Below, one piece after another: positions 9,634 to 17,910 of a stretch of 64,000 nucleotides of DNA. A model generated the notes under the pieces. It searched no databases. It was not told the origin of the DNA and worked only from the letters and a program-made list of their open reading frames with translations. The number at the start of each line of letters is the position of its first letter. The first letter of the stretch is position 1. The translations under genes were made by a program, and so were the position numbers. The stretch covers positions 496,001 through 560,000 of the forward strand of contig CAVZDP010000005.1 of NCBI GenBank assembly GCA_963774075.1, read 5' to 3'. This DNA is from JBBQNR01 sp963774075 (GTDB lineage Bacteria > Actinomycetota > Thermoleophilia > Solirubrobacterales > JBBDJG01).

Positions 9634-12192
9634 TTACGGTGCGAACACTCCCTGGCGCAGGAACGCAGCCTCGTCGCCAGTCCCGCAGGTCGGCGGGCAA
9701 GCAGACGCCGGGCCAACGTCGCCGTCCAATCCAGCGTCGAGGACGCTGAACGAGAACGCCGACACCACGGCACGTGCTCCTTCCTGCGCAAAGCCGGGCA
9801 CCAGTGTGTCCGCCGTCGTGGTGACGCTGCAGGTGCTGCCCGCGCTGCTTGCGGGCGTGTCGCTGCAGCCGACCGGGAGGGCGAACTGCATGTCCTGCAT
9901 GGTGCCGGAGCCGCTCACGCTGGCGCGGTCGGTGATCCTCAGCTGGGTCGTGAGGATGACGTTGCCGGTGTAGTCGGAGCCATTGGATGCGTTCATGACA
10001 TCGCCGGCCCTCATGCTGATCGCTACGTCGGCCTCGTCGTCCGTGGTCGCCGGGTTGCCCCGCAGCACGTCCATGCGTACGGACGCCGTCCCTCTGCCGA
10101 TGGTGGACGTGGTCAGCAGCGGCGATTCGAGGCTGAATGACGTGCACGACGGGGACTCGAGTGGAGCCGCGTGCGTGCTGTCGGGCGATGTGCACTCCGC
10201 GAATGCGGGCACGAGCGGAACGAGCAGCGGCGTCGCGCCACCAGGGCGCGGGTAGGGCGTCGGCCCCGCCGGGACGAGCTCGTAGCCGGGCGGCACGACC
10301 TTGGGCGCCGGCGGCTGGAACAGGCCGCCGTCGGGCTGTTCCACGACCGGGAGGCGCAACTCCAGGTTGGAGACCGTCACTGCGGCCTGGCCGTTCGAGT
10401 TGCGACCGTAGGGCTGGTCCGCGGGCAGCAGCTCGAGCTTTGCGATGTGGTCCTCGGCGAAGTGCCATCCGTTGGGATGGAGCTGGAAGACCTGCCGCGT
10501 GGCTGCCGTTCCCGAGTTGATCTCGGGCCGGTAGAGGCCGCGCGCGACGAGCCGCTCGTTGCCGGTGCTCGGGTCGATGTCCACGAGCCGTGCCGCGACC
10601 TGGGAGGTCGGGCCCGGGGAGTTGATGTCGGCGATGATCGTGGGGGACCCCATCAGCGTGAAGCCGCCTGCCGGCGCTGACTGCATGCGGTAGCTCGCGG
10701 TGCCCGGCTGATCTGTGCCGGGCGCCGTGGCACAGGCGCCTCCGCCGCCGACCGGGTCGAACGCCGCGCCGGCCTGGTCGCTGACCTCCGGCGCGATCAC
10801 CTGTGTGGGCGGCCCCAGGAGCCGCACCTCGCCGGGCGCGAGCCCCGCCCAGGTCGAGGCCTGGAAGGGGAGATCGCTGTTGGGGTCGTCGAATGGGCCG
10901 GTGGAGCCGCCGGACGGGCTGCCGCAGGTCTGCGTGAGCGTCTGCACGCCCTGGAAGGGCTCTGCGCCCTCGCCCTTTATGTAGTAGTCGAACCAGGCGT
11001 GCGCCTGGCGGCTGCGGAACGTGCCGTCGGGGGCCTTGTTCTGACCCCGTTGGTGGCCGTGGTCGGTGAAGATCATCGAGATCGCCGCGCCCGGGTGTTG
11101 TGCGCGGGTGCGGTTGGAGAAGCGGATCGCCTCGTCAGGCGGGAACAGGTCGTCGGTGAAGCCGTTGGAGATCAGAAGCGGCGCCGGCGCCGTCGAGTCG
11201 TCGATGTAGTAGGACGAGTGGTGCGTGGTGATCTCGTCGACGATGTCCTGCGAGAGCGGGTTCTCGTCATATGGCTCACCGGCGTTGATCGACGCGTACC
11301 AGGTGATCAGGTCGGCGTCCGGGTCGGTGCCCGCAGGGGCATAGTTGCTGAGCGCCTGACCGGCCGCGTAGAGGAGCGCAACAAACGACTGCTTCATCAC
11401 GCCGATCCGGCCGCGCTGCATGTACGGGGAGTCGACGACGTAGTCGAGCGTGTGCCCGTTCGGCTGCAGCGAGTAGGCGAGGTCGCTCCACGGGATGTCC
11501 GGCTGCGCCGCGGCAATCCGCATCTGCTTGCCGCCGTCGCTTACCCACGGGATGAGGGTGCCGTCGTTGTCCTGGATCATCTTGCGGTTCTTGAGGGCGG
11601 CGAGAGCCATCGAGATGCCGCCGCCGTACGAGCCTCCGGTCACGCCTATCCCCTGGGGACGGATCAGTCCCTCGCCGCCGGTCGCGCCGTCGGCGGCGCG
11701 ATCGGCGAGCGCTTCGAAGATCTCTTGCGCGTCTCGGACCTCGAACCGCGTGTCCATCAAGTGGTTGTAGCCGTTCTCGCACACGGGCTGAGGGCGCTTG
11801 GGGTCCGTTGCGCCACACGAGTTGCCCCACCCGCGGTCGCTCATCGAGAAGACCGCGTAGCCGTCGTTGATCCAGCCGCCGGAGGTGACGCCCAGCTTGG
11901 AGCCACCCCAGCCGTGAAAGATGCCGACGATCGGGAAGTCGCCGTCGGGGCCGCTCGCCGGAGCCGGCGGGAAGCCGACGTTGATGTCGATCGGGGCGCC
12001 GTCGAAGGTAGTGAAGATGCCCGAGCAGTGGCGCTGCCCGGCGTTCGCACCGGTCTGGACCGTACAGGTGATGTCACCGCCCACCCCGTTCGGGATGTTC
12101 GGAATCGCCGCCTGAGCGGCAGAGGGCAGTGTCAGTGCGCCAAGAATGCCAGCAAGGATTGCCAGCCGGCGCATCGATCCGATCGATGCCAT
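9634..12192 (-). CDS. Secreted CocE/NonD (peptidase S15-like) hydrolase with a C-terminal extracellular module
   Basis: This 852-residue exported serine hydrolase probably cleaves an ester or peptide outside the cell. The ATG has a strong GGAGGAG site six bases upstream, and the signal peptide ends at SAAQA-A near residue 29. The alpha/beta-hydrolase domain includes the FHGWGG oxyanion region and the nucleophile elbow GVTGGSYGGG (Ser188). A PepX_C-like beta domain covers roughly 420-620, with the family phrase FQLHPNGWHFAEDH. From residue 646 a separate module of 207 residues begins with PYPRPGG and ends CPPTCGTGDEAAFLRQGVFAP. The same module ends the beta-propeller protein at 35,748-37,427, although the two proteins are otherwise unrelated. 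Confidence 0.88.
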   Translation of the reverse strand: MASIGSMRRLAILAGILGALTLPSAAQAAIPNIPNGVGGDITCTVQTGANAGQRHCSGIFTTFDGAPIDINVGFPPAPASGPDGDFPIVGIFHGWGGSKLGVTSGGWINDGYAVFSMSDRGWGNSCGATDPKRPQPVCENGYNHLMDTRFEVRDAQEIFEALADRAADGATGGEGLIRPQGIGVTGGSYGGGISMALAALKNRKMIQDNDGTLIPWVSDGGKQMRIAAAQPDIPWSDLAYSLQPNGHTLDYVVDSPYMQRGRIGVMKQSFVALLYAAGQALSNYAPAGTDPDADLITWYASINAGEPYDENPLSQDIVDEITTHHSSYYIDDSTAPAPLLISNGFTDDLFPPDEAIRFSNRTRAQHPGAAISMIFTDHGHQRGQNKAPDGTFRSRQAHAWFDYYIKGEGAEPFQGVQTLTQTCGSPSGGSTGPFDDPNSDLPFQASTWAGLAPGEVRLLGPPTQVIAPEVSDQAGAAFDPVGGGGACATAPGTDQPGTASYRMQSAPAGGFTLMGSPTIIADINSPGPTSQVAARLVDIDPSTGNERLVARGLYRPEINSGTAATRQVFQLHPNGWHFAEDHIAKLELLPADQPYGRNSNGQAAVTVSNLELRLPVVEQPDGGLFQPPAPKVVPPGYELVPAGPTPYPRPGGATPLLVPLVPAFAECTSPDSTHAAPLESPSCTSFSLESPLLTTSTIGRGTASVRMDVLRGNPATTDDEADVAISMRAGDVMNASNGSDYTGNVILTTQLRITDRASVSGSGTMQDMQFALPVGCSDTPASSAGSTCSVTTTADTLVPGFAQEGARAVVSAFSFSVLDAGLDGDVGPASACPPTCGTGDEAAFLRQGVFAP

Positions 12193-12308
12193 GTGTTCTC
12201 CTCCCCGATGACGCCCGTGTGGGCGCGTTCCCCGTTAGATACCGCAGCTAGAAGCGGGGATCGTAGCGGCTTTCGGGGCTGAGGTGCAAGAGGCGGTGGG
12301 ATGCGAGG

Positions 12309-13352
12309 ATGGGCGCCGACGAGCAGGGCTTCGTGATCGCGCAACGGCTCACCGCACAGATGCTCTCGGGCCCGCCGGCCCGCGATCCGGCCGCTGTAGC
12401 CGAGCGCCTGCTGGCCGTTCAGGGCCAGGACCCCCGAGGAGTGCGTCTCGCGATCCGGGCACGCACGACTGGCCTTTCCGCGGCCGATGTCGACCGCGCC
12501 CTCACCGAGGACCGGTCAATAGTGATCACCTGGCTCAACCGCGGCACGCTGCACCTGGTGCGAAGCGACGACTATCCCTGGCTGCATGCGCTGACCGCTC
12601 CACCGCTCTTCACACAAAGCGCTCGGCGCCTGGCACAGGAAGGCGTGCCTCCCGATGCCGCGGACCGTGGTGTATCGGTCATCGAGCGCTCGCTCGCCGA
12701 CGACGGGCCGCTCACGCGAGCGCAGCTACGAGAGCGGATCGCTGCGGCCGGAGTGCGCACCGAGGGACAGGCTCTGGTGCACATCCTGCTGCTTGCCTCC
12801 CTGCGCGGAGTCACCGTGCGTGGGCCGATGGTGGGCCGCCAGCATGCCTACGCGTTGGTTCGCGATTGGTTAGGCGAGCCGGAGTCGGTCGACCGCGACG
12901 TTGCATTGGCGGAGCTCGCCCGCCGCTACCTCGCGGGCCACGGCCCTGCCGGCGACCGCGACCTCGCGAGGTGGGCGGGGCTCCCACTGCGCGACGCCCG
13001 TGCCGGGCTGCAGGCGGTCGCCTCCGAGCTCGAGGAGCGTCCGGACGGGTTGGTGGACCTGGCCGGCAGGAGCCCGGCCGCAACGGTCCCGCCTCCGAGG
13101 TTGCTTGGGTCTTTCGACCCGGTCCTACTCGGATGGACGTCGCGCGAGCCGCTCCTCGGCTCGCATCAGGAGGTCGTCACCGTCAACGGCATGTTCCGGC
13201 CGTTTGGGCTGGTCAAGGGGCGCGCGGCGGCGACCTGGAGGATCGCCGGCAACGATGTGGTGCTCGAGCCCTTCGACGATCTCAGACAGAGGGACGAGCA
13301 GGCCCTGAAAAGGGAGGCCAAGGAGGTTGTGCGGTTCCTCGCTTTGACGTGA
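12309..13352 (+). CDS. AlkZ-like winged-helix DNA glycosylase family protein (HTH_42)
   Basis: This 347-residue protein belongs to the AlkZ/YcaQ superfamily, whose studied members remove alkylated or cross-linked bases. Near residue 40 it has LLAVQGQDPRGV, which matches the QxQ catalytic motif described for AlkZ-type enzymes. The STWLNRGTLHLV-like strand of the family is present as VITWLNRGTLHLV, as is the late GSFDPVLLGW segment before the C-terminal beta domain. The first ATG fits the family length. Repair activity is inferred from the family; its substrate range is unknown. Confidence 0.85.
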   Translation: MGADEQGFVIAQRLTAQMLSGPPARDPAAVAERLLAVQGQDPRGVRLAIRARTTGLSAADVDRALTEDRSIVITWLNRGTLHLVRSDDYPWLHALTAPPLFTQSARRLAQEGVPPDAADRGVSVIERSLADDGPLTRAQLRERIAAAGVRTEGQALVHILLLASLRGVTVRGPMVGRQHAYALVRDWLGEPESVDRDVALAELARRYLAGHGPAGDRDLARWAGLPLRDARAGLQAVASELEERPDGLVDLAGRSPAATVPPPRLLGSFDPVLLGWTSREPLLGSHQEVVTVNGMFRPFGLVKGRAAATWRIAGNDVVLEPFDDLRQRDEQALKREAKEVVRFLALT

Positions 13353-13429
13353 GTGGCACTAGGGCGCAAGAACACTTGTGGTTCCTGTTTCTGGCCCCGT
13401 CGTCCCAAGAGTTGCCCTAGTCTGGCGTC

Positions 13430-13888
13430 ATGGTTCAGACAACTCTGGAAGCCCGACAACAACTGCTCGACGCCCTGGCTGAGACCATTGACGCGATCGG
13501 CGTCGCGCTCGCGTCCCTGGGCGCAGCCTACGAGCAGCTCGACACGGCCACAGCCGACCGGCTCGAGGAAGAGCTCTTCCAGCCGGTTCAGCTCGCATAC
13601 GGCAGAGCAAAGCGTGCCCACACCGGCTTCGCCGGCCGGCACGGCCTGGCGAGCCGCACCTTCGAGCTGCCATCCCCAGGTCTTCCGTCGACTGGGGCGA
13701 AGGGCTTCATCGACAACGCCCTCGTAGCAGTCGGCCGCGCGGACACTGTGCTCGCATCGCTCCAAGACTCCATGCTGCCGGTTGAAGTCGGCGACGCGGA
13801 TCTCCGAGCCGAACTCGCGGGGTTGAGGGAACTGATCGGCGGTTTTTCGCAGCACTCCCGCGAGCTCGTGCGAATTATCGGACGCTAG
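13430..13888 (+). CDS. Hypothetical helical protein
   Basis: This 152-residue protein is not one I recognise. It is predicted to be almost entirely helical, with heptad-like repeats (LLDALAETIDAIGVALASLGAAYEQL and a similar C-terminal helix), and has no signal peptide or membrane segment. An inverted repeat (ACTAGGGC at 13358-13365, GCCCTAGT at 13414-13421) lies between the preceding gene and this ATG and could be a terminator of the alkZ-like gene or an operator. Its stop codon overlaps the end of the convergent ogt gene by four bases. Confidence 0.7.
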   Translation: MVQTTLEARQQLLDALAETIDAIGVALASLGAAYEQLDTATADRLEEELFQPVQLAYGRAKRAHTGFAGRHGLASRTFELPSPGLPSTGAKGFIDNALVAVGRADTVLASLQDSMLPVEVGDADLRAELAGLRELIGGFSQHSRELVRIIGR

Positions 13889-14370
13889 ACGCTTAGAGTC
13901 AGCGCACCGGCCTCCAGTTCGAGGAGCAACCGCTTCCGCTCGAGGCCACCGCCAAAACCGGTCAGGCTGCCGTCTGCGCCGATGACGCGGTGACAGGGGA
14001 CGATGACGGCGATCGGATTGCGACCGTTGGCCACGCCGACGGCGCGCGCGGCCGACGGCACGTCGATCCGGCGTGCGAGCTCCCCGTAGCTCGCCGTCTC
14101 GCCATACGGAATCTCCTGCAACGCGCGCCAGACGCGGCGCTGGAAAGCGCTGCCCGTCATCGCGAGCGGCAGGTCGAAGACGTGCCGCCGGCCCTCGAAG
14201 TACTCGGCGAGCTGGGCGCGTACGTCGGCGAACGGCTCATCGGCCGCCTTCCAGCCCGGTCGCACGGCGATTGCGGTTCGGCCCTCCTGCATGTACAGCC
14301 CGTGCAGCGCCCGCCCGTCACCGACCGCCAACAGCTCGCCGATCGGGCTATCGATACCTGTGTAGAGCAT
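13885..14370 (-). CDS. ogt: Methylated-DNA-protein-cysteine S-methyltransferase
   Basis: This 161-residue suicide repair protein transfers alkyl groups from O6-alkylguanine to its own cysteine. The active site PCHRVIG is complete, preceded by the helix-turn-helix segment IPYGETASYGELARR and the arginine-finger region ANGRNPIA. The C-terminal LTGFGGGLERKRLLLELE is typical. The ATG of MLYTG is preceded by GGAGGTAGGACC, an ideal ribosome site, so upstream in-frame codons are not used. Together with the AlkZ-like gene about 500 bp away it suggests a local cluster of alkylation-repair functions. Confidence 0.95.
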   Translation of the reverse strand: MLYTGIDSPIGELLAVGDGRALHGLYMQEGRTAIAVRPGWKAADEPFADVRAQLAEYFEGRRHVFDLPLAMTGSAFQRRVWRALQEIPYGETASYGELARRIDVPSAARAVGVANGRNPIAVIVPCHRVIGADGSLTGFGGGLERKRLLLELEAGALTLSV

Positions 14371-14510
14371 TGGTCCTACCTCCTTCCGCCCTGGGGTTCG
14401 CACGTAAAACGGCGAGGTCGGCGGGAATGTGACATCGACGGCGGCTGATGATCAGTGGCGGCGATGGAGCGGCGAACGGCTTGGCGGGCGAGTTGCAGAA
14501 GAATGAGGGG

Positions 14511-14888
14511 ATGAGGCATCGCCGCCACTACACGATCGAGGAGGCAAGAGCGGAGCTGCCGTGGGTGGCGGAGCGGCTAGCCGGCATGCGCGCCGCCCGC
14601 GAGCGTCTGACCGACGCGGATACTCGAGCGGCGCTGTCGGGCGGCGCTCCGGGCAACGGCGGGGGAAGTCCGGGCAAGCAGGTCGGCGAGGCGTTCTTGG
14701 AGCTTCAGGCCGGCGTGGCGGCATTCGGCCAGCGTGAGATCGTGCTTCGTGACCTGGACGGCGGATTGGTCGACTTCCCCGCCATACTCGACGACCGCGA
14801 GGTCTACCTGTGCTGGATCGACGGCGAGCAGGACATCGGGTTCTGGCATGAGCTCGATGCGGGCTACGCCGGCCGCCAGGAGTTGTAG
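14511..14888 (+). CDS. DUF2203 family protein
   Basis: This small cytoplasmic protein of 125 residues opens with YTIEEARAELPWV, the usual start of the DUF2203 family. It ends with the conserved block GQREIVLRDLDGGLVDFPAILDDREVYLCW and the closing IGFWHELDAGYAGRQEL. The middle has a glycine-rich linker. The function of the family is unknown. An upstream in-frame ATG at 14448 exists, but the family N-terminus and an AGGGG just before the chosen ATG favour the shorter form. Confidence 0.85.
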   Translation: MRHRRHYTIEEARAELPWVAERLAGMRAARERLTDADTRAALSGGAPGNGGGSPGKQVGEAFLELQAGVAAFGQREIVLRDLDGGLVDFPAILDDREVYLCWIDGEQDIGFWHELDAGYAGRQEL

Positions 14889-14912
14889 GGCGAGTCGAAG
14901 CTGTTCGGCGGC

Positions 14913-15209
14913 TCACACGTCGACGATCACCTTGAAGCCGCCGTAGAACATGCGATTGGCGTCGAAGGGTGTGGCCTTCGGCTCCATCATGTCGGCCAGG
15001 CGCGGGTCTTTCATGACCTTGGCGTTGACGCGGTCGCGATGCGCCCGCGACTTGAACACGATCCACGAAAACACCACGATCTCGTCGGGCTTGAGCTTCA
15101 CGCTGCGTGGGAACGACGTGACCTTTCCCACCGTCACGTCGTCGCCGGCGCATTCCCGGAATTCCAGCGCGCCGTGCTCGCGCCAGATCTTTCCGGCCTT
15201 GCGGGCCAG
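14913..15209 (-). pseudogene. 5'-truncated DUF1428 family gene
   Basis: The C-terminal 80-90 residues match the DUF1428 family very well (KAGKIWREHGALEFREC, KVTSFPRSVKLKPDE, FKSRAHRDRVNAKVMKDPRL, RMFYGGFKVIVD). The first 15-20 residues of the family (MxYVDGFVxPVPKKN) are missing. Codons upstream stay open but give unrelated sequence that runs into the start of the divergent SDR gene. No ATG or GTG occurs before an internal GTG at 15137, which would drop a further conserved 25 residues. I read this as a gene whose 5' end was deleted. A shorter functional form from the GTG cannot be excluded. Confidence 0.7.
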
Positions 15210-15259
15210 GCGAATCTCCCTCAGGTCGGTGGATGGTGGACCAGCGTATCCTCCGAGGG

Positions 15260-16030
15260 ATGCAACCCACCCGGGAGCTGGAAGGCCAGGTCGCCCTCGT
15301 CACTGGCGGCGGCCGCGGAATCGGCCGCCTGATCGCGCGCGAGCTCGCCGACGCCGGAATGCACGTCGCGGTGGCGGCGCGTACCACGGGTCAGGTCGAC
15401 GAAACCGCGCAGGAGATCGACGGCCTCGCGGTGACCGCGGATGTGAGCAAGCAGGAAGACGTCGAGGCGATGAAGGCGACCGTCGAGCGTGAGCTGGGGC
15501 CGATCGACCTGCTCGTGAACAACGCCGGCGTCGGACTCGGCGGCTCGCTGCCGTGGGAGGACGATCCGGCGGACTGGTGGCACGTGTTCGAGATCAACGT
15601 GCTCGGCCCCTATCTCTGCTGCCGTGCGGTGCTGCCGGCTATGGTCGAGCGCCGTGGCGGTCGGATCGTGAACACGGGCAGCGGCGCGTCGTACCTCCCC
15701 AACGCGGGCGCCACGGCCTACGGAGCGAGCAAGGCAGCGCTGGGACGCTTTGGCGAGCTGCTCGCCGGTCAGGTTGCCGAGTTCGGCATCGCCGTCTTCA
15801 CCATCAGCCCCGGCCTGGTTCGGACCGAGATGACCGAGCCCTTCGGCCCCAACCTACCGTGGACGCCGCCCGAGCTCGCGCCACGGCTCGTCCGCGTCCT
15901 CGCGAGCGGACGCGCCGACCGGCTCGCCGGTCGTTATATCCACGCCGAGCACGATGACATCGAAGCGCTGATCGAGCGTGCCGACGAGATCGAGCAGCGC
16001 GACCTGAACGCGATCCGGCTGCAGCGCTGA
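15260..16030 (+). CDS. SDR-family oxidoreductase
   Basis: This 256-residue classical short-chain dehydrogenase has TGGGRGIGRLIA at residues 16-27, NNAGVGLGG, and an active site of Ser in TGSGASYL plus YGASK. The segment VFTISPGLVRTEM is the typical cofactor-side proline loop. I start at the ATG of MQPTREL, preceded by GAGGG, rather than an ATG nine codons upstream. Its promoter region lies over the broken 5' end of the DUF1428 remnant, which suggests the deletion joined these two loci. Confidence 0.9.
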   Translation: MQPTRELEGQVALVTGGGRGIGRLIARELADAGMHVAVAARTTGQVDETAQEIDGLAVTADVSKQEDVEAMKATVERELGPIDLLVNNAGVGLGGSLPWEDDPADWWHVFEINVLGPYLCCRAVLPAMVERRGGRIVNTGSGASYLPNAGATAYGASKAALGRFGELLAGQVAEFGIAVFTISPGLVRTEMTEPFGPNLPWTPPELAPRLVRVLASGRADRLAGRYIHAEHDDIEALIERADEIEQRDLNAIRLQR

Positions 16031-16083
16031 GCCAAACCTCGCGGACGAGCGCTGGCGAGGGCCGGTCACCGGCCCGTAGCGAC

Positions 16084-17391
16084 TCAGGCGCCGGTCACAG
16101 CATAGAGGCGCCAATCGCCGGGCACTCCCTTGAGGGAGTGCGATCCGCGGTCCTCGAACTCGATCCCCGACCCCACGACCAGGTCCTTGACGGTCCTCGA
16201 GACGAGCACCTCTCCTGGTGCGGCCTTCGCGCCCACACGGGCACCGATGTTGACAGCCATCCCGGCAACGTCATCCCCATGCAGTTGGCACTCGCCGGTG
16301 TGGAGCCCCGCCCGGACGTCGATTCCCAGCGCGTGGATCTGGTCGGCAATCGAGCGGCCGCAGCGAACCGCCCGTGCGGGTCCGTCGAACGTCGCCAGGA
16401 AGCCGTCCCCCATGGTCTTGATCTCGCGACCGTCGAAGCGGTCCAGCTGGTGGCGAACGAGGTCGTCGTGTTCCTCGACAACCGTCCGCCAGCGGCGGTC
16501 GCCCAGGGCTGCGGCGCGCTCCGTCGAGCCGACGATATCCGTGAAGAGGACCGTTGCGAGCACTCGATCTGGTTCGCGGGCGTGCCGGGCACCGGTCAGG
16601 AACTCTTCGACCTGGTCGCTGATGGGCTCGGAGTCACCGACCCAAGGGATGTGGTCCTGCCCAGGTAGCTCGACGAACCGGGCGCCGGGTACGAGCTTGG
16701 CGAGCTCGCGGCCGGCTTCCAGTGGAACGACGTCGCCCGTGCGATGCAGCACGAGGGTCGGGGCTTGCACGCTCGAGAGCACAGGCCTTACGTCAATTCC
16801 GCGATTCGTGTCGGTTCGCCACCTGATCAGACGCGGACTCCCCACCGCTCGCTCGAACTGGCCGAACAGCCGCGCTCGCTCCGGGGTCGCGATGCTCGGC
16901 CCGAAGATCGATAGCGATCGACCCTCACCCCAGTGATCGATCGCATCATCGATCCGCTCGAATGCGTCGCTCCAGTCGAACTGGGGGCCGATGTCGACGA
17001 AGCTCCCGAAGGTGATCAGCGCAGTTGTCCGACTGGGATACGTGGCCGCAAAGAGAGCGCACATGGGCCCGCCCTCCGAATAGCCGAAGAGCGCCGCCTG
17101 TTGGCTGTCTACGGCGTCGAGCACGGCGAGCAGGTCCGCCATGTCGTCCTCGAGCGTCGGCGGCTCCGAGATAGGGTCCGAGACGCCCTGTCCGCGTTTG
17201 TCGAGAAGGACCAGCCGCGAGAACGATGCGAGCCTACGAAAGAAGCGCACCGGCGCCGGAAGGCTCCATGCGAGGTCGATGTGCGACATCAGACCGGGAA
17301 CGAAGACCAGGTCCAGGGGCCCGTCGCCCACCACCTGGTAAGCGATGTTCAGGTCGCCGTTCTTCGCATATCTGGTCTCCGGCTGCTCCAT
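16084..17391 (-). CDS. Alpha/beta-hydrolase fused to a class III adenylate/guanylate cyclase domain
   Basis: This 435-residue fusion has two parts. Residues about 1-265 form an alpha/beta-hydrolase, with the nucleophile elbow FGYSEGGPM, DKRGQGVSD, and a late GQDHIPW histidine. Residues about 285-435 form a class III nucleotide cyclase domain with both metal-binding aspartates, in FTDIVGST and TMGDGF, plus the GLHTGE and NIGARVGA segments of the domain. GAGGGGAGAGA precedes the ATG. The domain order suggests a cytoplasmic sensor in which the hydrolase part senses or processes a small molecule and the cyclase part reports it as cAMP; this is inference. A paralogue lies at 55,424-56,764. Confidence 0.92.
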   Translation of the reverse strand: MEQPETRYAKNGDLNIAYQVVGDGPLDLVFVPGLMSHIDLAWSLPAPVRFFRRLASFSRLVLLDKRGQGVSDPISEPPTLEDDMADLLAVLDAVDSQQAALFGYSEGGPMCALFAATYPSRTTALITFGSFVDIGPQFDWSDAFERIDDAIDHWGEGRSLSIFGPSIATPERARLFGQFERAVGSPRLIRWRTDTNRGIDVRPVLSSVQAPTLVLHRTGDVVPLEAGRELAKLVPGARFVELPGQDHIPWVGDSEPISDQVEEFLTGARHAREPDRVLATVLFTDIVGSTERAAALGDRRWRTVVEEHDDLVRHQLDRFDGREIKTMGDGFLATFDGPARAVRCGRSIADQIHALGIDVRAGLHTGECQLHGDDVAGMAVNIGARVGAKAAPGEVLVSRTVKDLVVGSGIEFEDRGSHSLKGVPGDWRLYAVTGA

Positions 17392-17603
17392 CCAGTCTCT
17401 CCCCTCTGCCGACTACTGGCGCGGGGCCGACGCCATGGCCAAGTATCCACGGTCCAGACACCTGGCTCGAGTCCGTGGGCGCGACGCTGAGCCGCGCCGC
17501 TTCTCCTCTCCACGCAGGGGAAGCGGGGTCGCGTACTGCCGACGGCGCTCAGCAGCTGCGGCGACGGCGCTCTTTTGGCCTGATTACACTCCATTCGAGC
17601 GCC

Positions 17604-17672
17604 GTGGTCGACTACTCCGATGCCCGAATGGTGTTGCTCGAGGGCGGAGAGTTCCTGATGGGAAGCGAGGGC
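17604..17672 (+). pseudogene. N-terminal stub of a formylglycine-generating-enzyme (FGE-sulfatase) family gene
   Basis: From a GTG, the plus strand encodes a short stretch containing MVLLEGGEFLMGSEGEA, which matches the start of the FGE/SUMF family (MVxIPGGxFxMGSD). The similarity stops after about 23 residues, and the remaining 230 or more residues of the family are absent. Downstream codons belong instead to the antisense of the next remnant. The intact gene would have activated sulfatases by converting Cys to formylglycine. Only homology by eye supports this short call. Confidence 0.5.
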
Positions 17673-17675
17673 GAG

Positions 17676-17888
17676 GCTCGACGCCTCGAGCGCGGCCATC
17701 ACGACGAGCCAACCGGAATCGAGCTTCGCGATGTCGGGCCAGGAAGCGAAGACCTCCACGAGGCTCGGCGCGACGAGGTACAGCGATATCCCCGTCACGG
17801 CGAGCGCCACCGCCCGCTTGACGAGCGCCCCCCTGCGAGTGCGCGAAACCGGGGGTTGGGGTTGGGGGGCCCCAGCGCGAGCGGCCAT
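17676..17888 (-). pseudogene. N-terminal stub of a UPF0104/LPG-synthase-like membrane protein gene
   Basis: The ATG has a perfect AAGGAGG six bases upstream and opens a frame whose first 70 residues look like the start of the UPF0104 flippase-like membrane family (ALVKRAVALAVTGISLYLV, then a soluble LDSGWLVVMAALEASSLALA segment). The similarity ends near 17,676, where the antisense of the formylglycine-enzyme stub begins. The other roughly 250 residues with six or more membrane helices are missing. It appears to be the surviving 5' end of a gene truncated by a deletion. Confidence 0.55.
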
Positions 17889-17910
17889 GGCGTGCCTCCT
17901 TCGTGCGGCG

